A stretch of 64,000 nt of DNA, taken from assembly GCA_052168315.1 (NCBI GenBank), contig JBQLZO010000025.1, forward strand, positions 62,001-126,000, read 5' to 3'. Source of the DNA: JBQLZO01 sp052168315. GTDB lineage: Bacteria > Planctomycetota > Phycisphaerae > Phycisphaerales > UBA1924. Shown here piece by piece: positions 20,799 to 30,058 of the stretch (position 1 is its first letter; every line of letters starts with the position of its first letter). Both the position numbers and the translations under genes were made by a program. Under the pieces are notes generated by a model. It was not told the DNA's origin, ran no database searches, and saw nothing but the letters and a program-made list of their open reading frames with translations.

Positions 20799-21093
20799 CA
20801 ATCGGGCTCTCCGCGTGCGGGGCGATCCGGTTCCGCCGCCCATCCAGCCATCCGGGACCGGTTCCAGTCCCTTGGAACACGGCTCGCCAGGCGCGCTGCT
20901 CACTGAAGTCTATTGGCCCACCCCGGGAGCACCATCGGCAATCCGTCCGGGGCAGAAAATGGAATCCGGGATGGGATCGGGCGGGGTGGCGTGGTCGGTG
21001 GGGGCGGGGGTTGGCGTGGGGATGCGGGCACCTCCCCGGATCACGCGGGCGATTGACCACTTCGGCGCTGGCGGGCCGATAGCCTATGGCATC

Positions 21094-24000
21094 ATGGCAC
21101 GGAAGCCCAAAGCATCGACGAAACCAGTCCGAGAACGATCGAACGGCGATGAATCGCCCGAGGGCGGGAGCGATGGGCGCGTGCCGCTCACGCTGGGGAG
21201 CGGCGGGGCCTGGATCGCGGGGCTGTTCGTCGCGATCTTCGCGCTGGCGAGCCTGGTTTCGTATGACCCGAGCGATCCGCCGGGTCGGAATGTCGTGCCT
21301 GTGAACGAGGCGGGGGCGATCTCGAACTGGACCGGGCGGGTGGGCGCTCGGTTCGCGCACGAGGTGCTGCTGGCGCTGGGGCTGGGGGCGTGGATCATCC
21401 TCGGCGGCGCGATGCTGGCGCTGGGGCTCCGGGCGGCGGGGTACCGGGTGAGCCAGCTCCCCGTTCGGCTGGTCGGGCTTGTGCTGGTGGCGCTGGCGAT
21501 CGCGTCGGCGCACGCGGTGCTGTGGTCGGGCGCTTCGGCGTTTCCCGAGGGTGGCGGCGGTCTGATCGCGATCGCGGTCGGTGATGCGCTGACCGAGCGG
21601 TTCAACCCGATGGGGGCGATGCTGTGGATCACGCTGGCGCTGCTGCTCGGGCTGCTGGTGACGCTGGACCGGTGGCTGATCGAGGCGCCTCGGCGCGCGG
21701 GCGTTGCGCTCGTCGCGGCCACGCCGTTCCTTCGTGGGGCGCTGTCCGGCGTCGTGGAGCGTGTCCGGCCCGCGCTGCCGACCCGCGCCAACGACCTGGA
21801 TGATGATGAGCGCATCCCGGAGCGTCCGGATCGCCCGGACCGGAAGCGGGCGGGCGGGCGTCGCGCGAAGGGCGTCGCGGCGGATGAGGAGCAGGATGAT
21901 GGAGCGGAGGACGAGTGGGAGTACGAGTACGAGGAGTACGAAGAGGAAGATGATGGGGGCGAGGCATCGGACGAGGAGGAAGACGGCTGGGAGTATGTCG
22001 ATGAGGATGGCGAGGAAGAGGAGGATGAGGAGGACGATGAGGAGGGCGTGAACGCGCCGCAGGTTTTCTCGGCCGAGGAGCTGCGGGAGAAGATCGCGAA
22101 GCTGCCGGTGCGGTTCGCGAACTCGTCGGCCAAGTCGGCGTCGGATGAGGATCTTGCCGCGCTGCGGGCGCGGCGGCGTTCGGAGGAGGAGGCCGACCGG
22201 AACTACCAGTTCCCGCCGCTGGACCTGCTGGCCGAGCCGGAGCAGAACTACTCGAAGGAGCTGGAGAGTTATGTGCGCGAGCAGGCCGAGGCGCTGGAGC
22301 GTGCGCTGACGACTTACGGGATCAAGGGCGAGGTGGTGGCGATCGAGTCCGGGCCGGTGATCACGCTGTACCAGGTGGCGCTGGCGCCGGGGACGAAGGT
22401 CGCGTCGCTGAACACGGTGGCGTCGGACATCGCGCGTTCGCTGAAGGCGGTGAATGTCCGGATCGTTCCGAACACCGAGGGGCTTGACACGGTCGGCATC
22501 GAGGTGCCCAACCGCATCAAGGAGAAGGTGCGGCTGCGCGAGCTGATGGCGATGGACGAGAAGACGCAGAAGATGCGTCTGCCGATGTTCCTGGGCAAGG
22601 ACGCGTCGGGCGATCCGCTGATCGTGGATCTGGCGTCGCTGCCGCACATGCTCATCGCGGGCACGACGGGGTCCGGCAAGTCGGTGTGCATGAACGCGAT
22701 CCTGATGGGCTTCCTTTACACGCAGAAGCCCAACGATCTGAAGCTGGTGCTGGTCGATCCGAAGATGGTCGAGCTGTCCCAGTTCCGTGATATCCCGCAC
22801 CTGCTGTGCCCGGTGGTCACGGAGATGGCCAAGGCCGCGTCCATCCTCGAGTGGGCCGTGCACAAGATGGACGAGCGGTACGAGCTGTTGGCCGAGGCGG
22901 GTTGCCGCGACATCGTGGCGTACAACAACCTCGACTGGGAGGAGCTCAAGGAGCGGATGCGTCCGAAGAACGAGCTCGCGGAGGCGAAGATTCCCCGGAA
23001 GCTGCCGTACATGGTGTTCGTGATCGACGAGCTGGCCGACCTGATGATGACGAACAAGGAGGTGGAAACCTCGATCGTTCGCATCGCGCAGAAGGCCCGG
23101 GCGGTGGGGATCCACCTGATCCTGGCGACGCAGCGCCCGCAGGCGAATGTGGTGACGGGCCTGATCAAGTCGAACATGCCGGGGCGGATCTCGTTCAAGG
23201 TGGCCTCGGGGATGGACTCGCGGATCGTGCTGGACCAGAAGGGCGGCGAGCTGCTGCTGGGGCACGGCGACATGCTGATGCTGACCCCCCGCTCCTCTGC
23301 GACGATGCGGGCGCAGGGGACGCTGGTGGACGATGCGGAGATCCGCTCGGTGGTCCGGTTCATCAAGCAGCACGCGACGGCGAACTTCGATCGCCAGATC
23401 ATGCAGCTCGGGAGCGAGCAGCGTGTCGCGGTGGAGAACGCGGAGCAGCGGTTCCTCGAATCGGCGCAGGAGGATCCGCTGTTCGACCGTGCGGTGGAGA
23501 TGGTCATCGAGTCCGGACGCGGGTCGGTGTCGCTGCTGCAGCGCCGGCTGGCGATCGGGTACACCCGTTCCTCGCGCCTGATCGAGATGATGGGCGAGGC
23601 GGGGATCCTGGGCGGTCACAAGGGGACGGTCGCGCGCGATGTGATCATGACGATCGAGGAGTGGCAGGCGATCAAGGAGCAGGCGCTCAAGGATGCGGGC
23701 GAGGAGGTGGCCAGCGCCATCCGTGCCTCGTCGGCGGCCGCGGTCGAGAAGGCGATGCACGATTCGGCCGCGGGCGGCGCGGATCCGGACTCGCTGTTCG
23801 GCGTCGGGGATGAGCCCGGGCCCGAGCCCATCGCGGCGAAGCCGGCACCGGCCCCGCCCGCTCGGGATCGCTCCGGCAGCGCGCCGAAAGGATCGGCCCC
23901 CTCGACCGATGTCGACGATGCGCCGTTCGATGCGGACACGCTGCACCGCAGCGGCGTGGAGCAGTACATCGAGACCGAGACGGAATCGGACGAGCAGGAC

Positions 24001-24228
24001 GATGGCGAGGCGGAGGCGGAAGCCGGGAGCGCTGTCGAGCAGGAGGAAGAACCCGAGACGGACGGCGAGGATGCGGAGGGTTCGGAGGAGTGGGAGTGGG
24101 AATACGAGTATGTCGATGAGTACGAGGAGGGCGACGAGTCGGACGAGGAAGAGTCCGAGCCCGAAGACGCGATCGACGAAGACTCGGACGAGGACGAAGA
24201 TGAGGACGAGGAATCGCCGCGTCGCTGA
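21094..24228 (+). CDS. ftsK: DNA translocase FtsK
   Basis: Septal DNA pump that clears chromosome ends and assists dimer resolution during division. The protein has 1044 residues. Four predicted transmembrane helices lie in about 30-205. A Glu/Asp/Tyr-rich linker spans roughly 265-325. The motor carries Walker A GTTGSGKS at 523-530 and Walker B VFVIDELADLM near 641-650. The gamma winged-helix domain (about 794-862, DPLFDRAVEMVIESGRGSVS) recognises oriented chromosomal motifs. An acidic tail of about 80 residues (about 965-1044) follows, which typical FtsK proteins lack. ATG 21094 is chosen for the charged N-terminus before the first helix; the longer open frame runs through the divergent cytochrome gene. 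A strong terminator follows. Confidence 0.95.
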   Translation: MARKPKASTKPVRERSNGDESPEGGSDGRVPLTLGSGGAWIAGLFVAIFALASLVSYDPSDPPGRNVVPVNEAGAISNWTGRVGARFAHEVLLALGLGAWIILGGAMLALGLRAAGYRVSQLPVRLVGLVLVALAIASAHAVLWSGASAFPEGGGGLIAIAVGDALTERFNPMGAMLWITLALLLGLLVTLDRWLIEAPRRAGVALVAATPFLRGALSGVVERVRPALPTRANDLDDDERIPERPDRPDRKRAGGRRAKGVAADEEQDDGAEDEWEYEYEEYEEEDDGGEASDEEEDGWEYVDEDGEEEEDEEDDEEGVNAPQVFSAEELREKIAKLPVRFANSSAKSASDEDLAALRARRRSEEEADRNYQFPPLDLLAEPEQNYSKELESYVREQAEALERALTTYGIKGEVVAIESGPVITLYQVALAPGTKVASLNTVASDIARSLKAVNVRIVPNTEGLDTVGIEVPNRIKEKVRLRELMAMDEKTQKMRLPMFLGKDASGDPLIVDLASLPHMLIAGTTGSGKSVCMNAILMGFLYTQKPNDLKLVLVDPKMVELSQFRDIPHLLCPVVTEMAKAASILEWAVHKMDERYELLAEAGCRDIVAYNNLDWEELKERMRPKNELAEAKIPRKLPYMVFVIDELADLMMTNKEVETSIVRIAQKARAVGIHLILATQRPQANVVTGLIKSNMPGRISFKVASGMDSRIVLDQKGGELLLGHGDMLMLTPRSSATMRAQGTLVDDAEIRSVVRFIKQHATANFDRQIMQLGSEQRVAVENAEQRFLESAQEDPLFDRAVEMVIESGRGSVSLLQRRLAIGYTRSSRLIEMMGEAGILGGHKGTVARDVIMTIEEWQAIKEQALKDAGEEVASAIRASSAAAVEKAMHDSAAGGADPDSLFGVGDEPGPEPIAAKPAPAPPARDRSGSAPKGSAPSTDVDDAPFDADTLHRSGVEQYIETETESDEQDDGEAEAEAGSAVEQEEEPETDGEDAEGSEEWEWEYEYVDEYEEGDESDEEESEPEDAIDEDSDEDEDEDEESPRR

Positions 24229-24291
24229 GGTGTGCCGGGACCGATGCGTGGATCGCGGCGGGATTGCGGGTGGGCCCCGAGCGAAGCACAA

Positions 24292-24334
24292 CGAGCGGCG
24301 GGCTCCGGAGTGGAGCCCGCCGCTCGCTTGTTTT
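24292..24334 (+). terminator. Rho-independent terminator after ftsK
   Basis: A 15-bp perfect stem (24292-24306 with 24312-24326, core GAGCGGCGGGCTCC), a 5-base loop and the tail CTTGTTTT. It lies 63 bases after the ftsK stop codon, facing the convergent PEP-CTERM-like gene. Confidence 0.93.
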
Positions 24335-24399
24335 CGTTGAACGATGTTGGGTTATCGAAGTTGGGTAATCGATGTCGGGGCGATGGGCCCCGATCCGGT

Positions 24400-25551
24400 T
24401 CAGCGCCGGCGACGGCGGGTGGCGGCGGCGCCGGCCATGGCCAGCAGGGCCACAGCACCCGGCGCGGGCACATATTCGCCCTCGAGCACGACGACCCGGG
24501 CCGTGCCATCCGGTGCCAGAGCTTTCGTGAAGATCCGCGAGCCATCGTCGGAGATGTGCAGCGTGAAGGTGAGGATCCACCCGTCGGGGAGCACATCGGC
24601 GAACACATCGTTCAGGTTCAGCGTGGTGTCCGACGCGATGTCATACAGCACGGCATTGTTCTGCAGACCCGGTCCCAACAACCCGCCGCCCAGAAGCGTG
24701 CCGGTGTAGTTCGCGGCATTCATGGTGCCGAAGATCCGCCCGCCGACGCCCGGAATGCGGTGCGGCGTGCCGTCCGCGTCCCAGTAGATCGGCTGCCCGA
24801 CGGGCCCCTCGCTCGGGAAGGTCGCCGACCCGCCGACGATCGACGCGTCAGCCGACAACTGGGCGCCGGAAGCCCCGCCGCCGACGGCGGTGCTCGACGC
24901 CCCGGCCGGCACGAAGAGCGGATCGAGTTCGCTGGTCTCGTAGTTCACACGGTACGCGTTGGCGTTGACACCTGGCACGAAACCCAGCGTCACCACGATC
25001 GGTGCGAACTGCGCCATGCCCCGGTTCGCGCCCGCGAACGCCTGCGGATTCACCGCGGTGAACGCGTCGTTCGGGCGGAAGATCTGCCCGTTGTGCAGCA
25101 CCGCCGGCTGTCCGTTGGTGATGAGATTGAACGCCGTCGCGTTCTGGTTCGTGCCGTACAGCAGCCCGTTGGCGACAAAGCCCGACGGCAGCTGGAGCAC
25201 CGTGTTCGGAATGTTCGAGCCCGCGGCGTCGTTGATGTTCCACAGCCGCTGATCGCCCGACAGTCCGCCGACGGCGACCTGACCGTTGGCCGACATGCCG
25301 ATCGCCCCACCAGGCCCGTTGGTCGTGTAGGTCGTGCCGTTGTCCACCCATCGCGGCGTGTTGTTGTTGAGCAACCCCACATACGACTTGCCATCTGGCG
25401 TGATGTCGTAGACCTCGGTGTAGTACAGGCTGCCGCCCGGCGCGGTGAGCGGGCCGAACGCGAGGGGCGTGTAGATGGTCGAACCCATCGCCGGGGCGGC
25501 GATGCCGATCCCGAGCGCCAGCATCACCCCCGATGCACGAGTCACATGCAT
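24400..25551 (-). CDS. Secreted protein with PEP-CTERM-like sorting tail
   Basis: A 383-residue exported protein. The ATG has GGAGGAG 7 bases upstream and is followed by a signal peptide (GVMLALGIGIAAPAMGS). The body is rich in Asn/Gly/Thr and contains repeated motifs such as VG-G-LSGDQRLWN, GLLYGTNQNATAFN and DGTPHRIPG, resembling HAF-type/WD-like repeat proteins. The tail PAPGAVALLAMAGAAATRRRRR has the three parts of an exosortase sorting signal: a short PAPG motif, a membrane-spanning stretch and a basic end. It is therefore probably processed at the membrane and displayed or released. Cargo function unknown. Confidence 0.82.
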   Translation of the reverse strand: MHVTRASGVMLALGIGIAAPAMGSTIYTPLAFGPLTAPGGSLYYTEVYDITPDGKSYVGLLNNNTPRWVDNGTTYTTNGPGGAIGMSANGQVAVGGLSGDQRLWNINDAAGSNIPNTVLQLPSGFVANGLLYGTNQNATAFNLITNGQPAVLHNGQIFRPNDAFTAVNPQAFAGANRGMAQFAPIVVTLGFVPGVNANAYRVNYETSELDPLFVPAGASSTAVGGGASGAQLSADASIVGGSATFPSEGPVGQPIYWDADGTPHRIPGVGGRIFGTMNAANYTGTLLGGGLLGPGLQNNAVLYDIASDTTLNLNDVFADVLPDGWILTFTLHISDDGSRIFTKALAPDGTARVVVLEGEYVPAPGAVALLAMAGAAATRRRRR

Positions 25552-25854
25552 GATCGATCTCCTCCATGATTGAATGAACGCGGGCGTGCGACCCGCTGCG
25601 AGGCACGAGAATTGCCTTTCTGCACGCGGCGGTCAATGGGGTTCCGGGGCGGGGCGCACATTTGAGGGAAGTTGCCCGTGCTATCGGACATGCGATGCGC
25701 AGCGCTCGGCCCCATATCCCGGGGACGGATGGGTTGGTCCGGCGGATGGACGCGGCAAGCGCTGGGCCCGCCGATCCGATGATCGATCGGAGCGGAGTCT
25801 CTTCGCTCCCTCGACCCGCCCGCGTGGGCGCGACGCATCGCGCTCGCCCGCTTC
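25552..25854. other. 303-base divergent intergenic region
   Basis: Separates the minus-strand PEP-CTERM-like gene from the plus-strand HD-GYP-like gene. The first 120 bases are slightly less GC-rich than the surroundings and should hold the promoter of the secreted protein gene. No palindrome, riboswitch-like structure or gene is evident. Confidence 0.4.
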
Positions 25855-27201
25855 ATGCTCCGCGTCCCGACACCCCAGGCCCGGGAGGGGATGAAACTCG
25901 CCCGGGCCGTGCTCCACCCGCACCGCCCGGGCACGGTGTTGCTGCGCCGGCGTTTCGTGCTGGACGAGCCCACGATCGCGCGGCTGGACGAGCTGCGGGT
26001 CGGCGAGTTGTGGGTCGAGTTCCCGCCGCTGGCGTTCATCGGCGAGCATGTGTCGCCCGAGGTGCACAGGCTGCGCGGCTCGACGATGGAGCTGGTGGGC
26101 AACGCGTTCGAGCGGATCGGGGCGGGTGAGGCCGATGTCGACCTGCATTACTCGGACTACTCGTCGACGATCCGTGATCTGTGCCGCGCGATCATTGATG
26201 ATCCGCGGGCCTCGATCTGTCTTGAGCATCTGGCCGAAGGGGAGGTGTCGCTGGCGCGTCACTCCACGGAAGTGGCGTATCTGTCACTGCTGCTGGGTCT
26301 CAGGCTGGATGGTTACATCATCGATCAGCGTCGGCGCGTCTCGGCCCACCGGGCGAAGGACATCGTGAACCTCGGGCTCGGCGCGCTGCTGCATGACATC
26401 GGGCTGGTCGGCACGCACGCGGATGCGGAATCCGGGATCGTCGATGCCGATCCCGACCAGCCACCCGAGGGTCACTACGACGCGGATGGGCGGTTCATTG
26501 CGGGGCTGACGGCGACGCAGCGGGACTGGCTGGAGCACCCGGTCCGCGGGTACCAGCAGGTGCGTGCGGCGCTGCATCCGACGGCCAGCGCGATCGTGCT
26601 GCACCACCATCAGGCCTACGACGGATCGGGGTTTCCGCGGTGGCCCGCGATCCAGGCGCTGCGGGGCCCGGCGGACGCGGAGCGCCCCGATGCGGTGCAC
26701 GCGGATGACGAGGACACGCCGGCGCCGGCGGGCGAGGACATCCATGTGTTCTCGCGGATCGTCGCGGTCGCGGATGCGTTCGACCGCGTCCGGCACACGC
26801 CGAGCCCGCGGATCGACGGGGGCGCGCCGATTCCGATCGTCGCCGCCCAGAACGCGTTGCTGCATGAGCCGTGGTCGCGTCGGCTTGATCCGGTGGTGCT
26901 GCGGGCGCTGCTGGCGGTTGTGCCGGCGTACGGACCCGGCACGCTCGTGCGATTGAGCGATGGGCGGTCGGCGGCGGTGACGAAGTCGCATCCGGAGAAC
27001 CCGTGCCGCCCCACCGTGCATGTTCTGGGCGATGACTGGGCCGAGTTGTCGATCGGGCATGCGGATGAATCGAGCATGATGCTCGAGCGGATCGACCTGA
27101 GGCGCGTGCCATCGCTGGCGATCGTCGAGGCCGAGGGGCGACCGACGGAGCGGTTCAACTTCGATCTGACGCCGGCTTTCCATCAGCGCGGCGCTGCGTG
27201 A
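25855..27201 (+). CDS. HD-GYP-type domain protein with altered active-site motifs
   Basis: A 448-residue cytosolic protein. The N-terminal about 60 residues (VPTPQAREGMKLARAVLHP...) match the small beta domain that often precedes HD-GYP phosphodiesterases of cyclic di-GMP. The HD core has H136, the HD pair H180-D181, H228 (HPVRGY) and H250/H251 with D256, the expected metal ligands. However, the canonical HDIGK is HDIGL, HHExxDGxGYP reads HHQAYDGSGFP, and the segment after it carries an acidic insertion. It may be a divergent phosphodiesterase or a regulatory pseudo-enzyme. No ribosome-binding site is obvious at 25855; ATG 25891 has GGGAGGGG upstream, very close, but would remove conserved N-terminal residues. 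Confidence 0.82.
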   Translation: MLRVPTPQAREGMKLARAVLHPHRPGTVLLRRRFVLDEPTIARLDELRVGELWVEFPPLAFIGEHVSPEVHRLRGSTMELVGNAFERIGAGEADVDLHYSDYSSTIRDLCRAIIDDPRASICLEHLAEGEVSLARHSTEVAYLSLLLGLRLDGYIIDQRRRVSAHRAKDIVNLGLGALLHDIGLVGTHADAESGIVDADPDQPPEGHYDADGRFIAGLTATQRDWLEHPVRGYQQVRAALHPTASAIVLHHHQAYDGSGFPRWPAIQALRGPADAERPDAVHADDEDTPAPAGEDIHVFSRIVAVADAFDRVRHTPSPRIDGGAPIPIVAAQNALLHEPWSRRLDPVVLRALLAVVPAYGPGTLVRLSDGRSAAVTKSHPENPCRPTVHVLGDDWAELSIGHADESSMMLERIDLRRVPSLAIVEAEGRPTERFNFDLTPAFHQRGAA

Positions 27202-27253
27202 AGCGGACCGGGGTCTCTTGGTGCGGGGCCGGTCCTGCTGACAACGGCAGATG

Positions 27254-27288
27254 GAAGAAAAGAGGCCTCCGCGTGATGCGGAGGCCTC
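27254..27288 (-). terminator. Rho-independent terminator (minus strand)
   Basis: The 11-bp stem GAGGCCTCCGC (27262-27272) / GCGGAGGCCTC (27278-27288) has a 5-base loop. Read on the minus strand it is followed by TTTTCTTC, so it ends transcription of the PEP-CTERM-like gene whose stop is at 27325. The stem could also block read-through from the convergent HD-GYP gene. Confidence 0.9.
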
Positions 27289-27324
27289 CGAGAAACGACC
27301 TGATTGACAGCGCGGATGCGACGA

Positions 27325-28455
27325 TCAGCGACGCCGGCGGCGGGTGGCCGCGAGTCCGCCGAGCCCGATCAGCGCCAGCGCGCCCGGGGCGGGCACGATG
27401 GTGAGGCCGCGGATGAACTGGTTCTCGGCGATGATGGAGAGGCCATCGACGCCGTCGAGGTCCCAGCGGGCGATGGAGTCGAATCCGCTTCCGGGGAGGG
27501 CGCCGTAGCCGAAGACGAGGTCGTTGTTGTACCGGTCGTACTTGATCTCTCCGGCGTCGATGCCGGTGAGTTCTGGCGCGACGGGCGCGATGGACTCGAA
27601 GTCGCCGTTGGCATCGAGGATGATGCTGAACACGCCGTGGGTGCGGTCGGAGACCCAGATCTGGCTCTTGCCGTTGGAGAGGGCGCGTCCGGTGACGCCC
27701 TGGCTGAGGGCGAGCTGGAGGCCGAGGGCGGCCTGGACCTCGGCGCCGCCGAGGTCGAGCACGATCTCCATGCGGTCGTCGTTGGTCGCGCCATCGGGCT
27801 TGAAGCGGTGGAGGACGGACGAGGCGTTGGTGTTGGGCTCGCCGCTGCCGGTGAGCGTGCCGCCGTTGAGCGCCACGACGAGGAAGTCCGTGGTCCACGG
27901 GAGTTCGGTGATGCGGACGCCGGACTGGTAGCGCGGGAGGGGGACGCCGGTGATGTTCTCTTTGTAGAGCTGCTCGAGCGAGCCATCGAGCCCGACCTTG
28001 ATCACGCCCTCGGTCTGCTCGGGCGGGTTGGGGTTGCTGTTGCCCGGGTTGGTGACCGCGAAGAAGGCGTTGCGGGAGGGATCCCACGCGAGACCGATCG
28101 GGGTCTGCAGGATGCCGCCCTGGGCGATGATGGTCGACGAGGCCGCGCCGCTGAAGGGGTTGTTGATTTCCCAGAGCTTGCTGTCGGCCGCCTCCGGGAA
28201 GGTGCCGAAGCCGTCGTTGACGAACAGACGCCCGTTCGGGCCGAAGGTGATCTGCGCCAGGCGCACATCCTCGGGCACGGGGAAGTTGTACAGGTCGACC
28301 GGCGAACCCGGGGTCTGGACGATCCCGACCTTGCCAAGCGTGCCGCTGGCGAAGATGACATCGCCATTCTGCGGCGTGATCGGACCGGCCGATGCCAGGC
28401 CGGCTGCAAGAAGCAGGCCCGCCGTCGTGCCCAATGCCATGATCCTCGTCTTCAT
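27325..28455 (-). CDS. Secreted protein with PEP-CTERM-like sorting tail (six-bladed-propeller-like)
   Basis: A 376-residue exported protein. ATG 28455 starts a signal peptide (RIMALGTTAGLLLAAGLASAG) and is preceded by an AGAGG-containing stretch; the longer open frame adds an unlikely Arg-rich leader. The body contains motifs typical of NHL/SMP-30-like propellers (GPNGRLFVNDGFGTF, GLAWDPSRNAFFAVTNPGN, KSQIWVSDRTHGVFSI). The tail PAPGALALIGLGGLAATRRRRR is a sorting signal of the same type as in 24400-25551. Probably surface-bound or secreted; ligand unknown. It has its own terminator at 27254-27288. Confidence 0.84.
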   Translation of the reverse strand: MKTRIMALGTTAGLLLAAGLASAGPITPQNGDVIFASGTLGKVGIVQTPGSPVDLYNFPVPEDVRLAQITFGPNGRLFVNDGFGTFPEAADSKLWEINNPFSGAASSTIIAQGGILQTPIGLAWDPSRNAFFAVTNPGNSNPNPPEQTEGVIKVGLDGSLEQLYKENITGVPLPRYQSGVRITELPWTTDFLVVALNGGTLTGSGEPNTNASSVLHRFKPDGATNDDRMEIVLDLGGAEVQAALGLQLALSQGVTGRALSNGKSQIWVSDRTHGVFSIILDANGDFESIAPVAPELTGIDAGEIKYDRYNNDLVFGYGALPGSGFDSIARWDLDGVDGLSIIAENQFIRGLTIVPAPGALALIGLGGLAATRRRRR

Positions 28456-29030
28456 GCCTCTCATCCCTTTCTCGTGTGTGCTGCGCCGTCGTGTTCCGTT
28501 TCGTTGAACCAGACGGCGGACTCTCTCACCCTTGACTTGCCCCGACCCGTTCGCCCCCGATCGATTCCCCACCCGCACCATGATTCATGCCCGGCGCCTG
28601 CTCACCACGCGGTCGCACCGCTCTTGTACCACCGCCCGAGCGTGCCGGATCGTTCCCGCCGACCGGTGCTTCTGCGACCGATGGCGGACCAGCTTTGGGA
28701 GGTACACGCGGCGCGCTGGAAGCCAGACGGCGTTGGGCGGCGATCGTCCGGCGCTTCGCGGTCCGCGCGATCGATCGTCTCGGATCGACGGCGTGTGAGT
28801 GCCCGGAGCCTTCCAACTCCGCCCTGACAGTGTGCGTGCAAGTGCCGGTCATTTCAACCCTTGTGCCAATAAAGTTCAGCCAACAAGGCAAAATCCCCAT
28901 ATCGTTATTGGAACTGATCTACTGATCGCTCTCTCCCATCGAGACACCTTCGGGGAGCGCCGGCGGTTGGTTTTTCCAGTGCCGCGGCCCGAACGACCTA
29001 TAACAAATCAATCGCATGCGACAGGCGTCG
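28456..29030. other. 575-base intergenic region
   Basis: Lies between two minus-strand genes. Positions about 28840-29020 are visibly richer in A/T than the surroundings (for example CCAATAAAG, CCTATAACAAATCAATC), which suits a promoter or a 3' untranslated region. The frames that cross it are Arg/Ser/Pro-rich without ribosome-binding sites, so I do not call a gene. No confident terminator for the thioredoxin-like gene was seen. Confidence 0.4.
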
Positions 29031-29582
29031 TCAGCGGTCCGGATTCAGGCGCAGGAGCCAGGACACGCGCTCGAACTCGTCGAGCACCTCGCGGAGGACC
29101 TCGCGGACGGGGTCGGCGGGCGGTTCGGCGATCACGCCGGATTGATCTCCCAGCGCCTTGCGGGCCATTGATCGGTATCGCGACAGTGTCCGATCCCCGA
29201 ACCGTGCCGCGACCTCGAAGTCCTGATCGAGGAACCAGGTCACGGGGACGCGGAACCCGGCGTTGATCGGGGCCTTGACCTGCAGGTCCGCGTGGTCGTT
29301 GCGTCCGAGGAATCGCAGCTGGATGCGGTCGTTGGCCTCGGCGACGCGTTGCATCGCCGCGCCCTGGAGGGCGCAGTCGCCGCACCATGTGCCCGTGAGG
29401 CAGAGCACGCGCATTTCACGCTCGAAGCCGGCGACGAGCCGCGTTTGTTCGGGCGTGAGGGCGCACCGCTCGTATCGCTCGCGCCAGGCGCCATCGTGCC
29501 CCTCGGGCGCGCCGGATGCGACGAACGCCTCGTATTCCAGCCCCTCATCGAACTTTTGCTTGAGCAGCACGGGGTCGATCAT
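29031..29582 (-). CDS. Thioredoxin-family protein
   Basis: A 183-residue cytosolic protein with the redox motif WCGDC (C67, C70) after a beta strand (VLCLTGT), and a cis-proline-like segment (RVPVTWFLD) about 45 residues later, as in thioredoxin folds. The CGDC pair is typical of the thioredoxin-like family found in Bacillus YbdE-type and planctomycete proteins rather than of CGPC thioredoxins. A 50-residue helical N-terminus precedes the fold. No signal peptide is present. The DUF1294 gene ends 22 bases upstream on the same strand, so the two are probably co-transcribed. Confidence 0.82.
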   Translation of the reverse strand: MIDPVLLKQKFDEGLEYEAFVASGAPEGHDGAWRERYERCALTPEQTRLVAGFEREMRVLCLTGTWCGDCALQGAAMQRVAEANDRIQLRFLGRNDHADLQVKAPINAGFRVPVTWFLDQDFEVAARFGDRTLSRYRSMARKALGDQSGVIAEPPADPVREVLREVLDEFERVSWLLRLNPDR

Positions 29583-29604
29583 GCCAGACGCTAGACCCTC
29601 CCGC

Positions 29605-29898
29605 TCAGTCCCGCATGAGCCACCACGCCGCCACGACGGCGGCCCACGCGGCGGCGTGGGCGGCGACCACGAGCCAGAACCGCCACATGTACGAGCCCTT
29701 GCGGCGTTTGTGCTTGAAGACCCGCATCGCGAGCAGCCCGCCCGGCCAGCCGCCGATCCAGTCCACGCGGCGGAGCCGTTTCTCGGGCATGCGCCACGAT
29801 CCGCGGGTGGCGGACCACTTATCCCATCCGTATTGCGCGAAGCTCGCAGCGCTCATCACGAGGTACCACGCGAGGATGACCAGGATCGCCGCCTTCAT
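29605..29898 (-). CDS. DUF1294 family small membrane protein
   Basis: A 97-residue membrane protein. An N-terminal hydrophobic helix (AAILVILAWYLVMSAASF) is followed by the family motif YGWDKWSATRGSWRMPEKRLRRVDWIGGWPGG, then FKHKRRKGSYMWRFW and a second helix ending in AAWAAVVAAWWL. The length fits stand-alone DUF1294 proteins, whose function is unknown. ATG 29898 is chosen because it begins the first helix; the frame is open further upstream over Arg-rich codons. It probably forms an operon with the thioredoxin-like gene. Confidence 0.82.
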   Translation of the reverse strand: MKAAILVILAWYLVMSAASFAQYGWDKWSATRGSWRMPEKRLRRVDWIGGWPGGLLAMRVFKHKRRKGSYMWRFWLVVAAHAAAWAAVVAAWWLMRD

Positions 29899-30058
29899 GG
29901 CGGCATTGTGACGGGTGATCCGGCGGCGCGTGGTCGCGGCCCGGGGCGTTCGGGCCGCACTTTCGCCCACGCGGGGCTATCGTGGTCGCTCCCGCCGTCT
30001 CCCTGGCGCCTTTCCCCAGGCACGCGACGGCGCGGAGCGCCAGCCAGAGAGGTTCGCC

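Noticed and set aside
20770..24291. 1173-codon minus-strand frame opposite ftsK
   Set aside because: Arg/His/Leu-rich translation that mirrors the ftsK codon pattern; no domain recognised and the true gene with all FtsK motifs is on the other strand.
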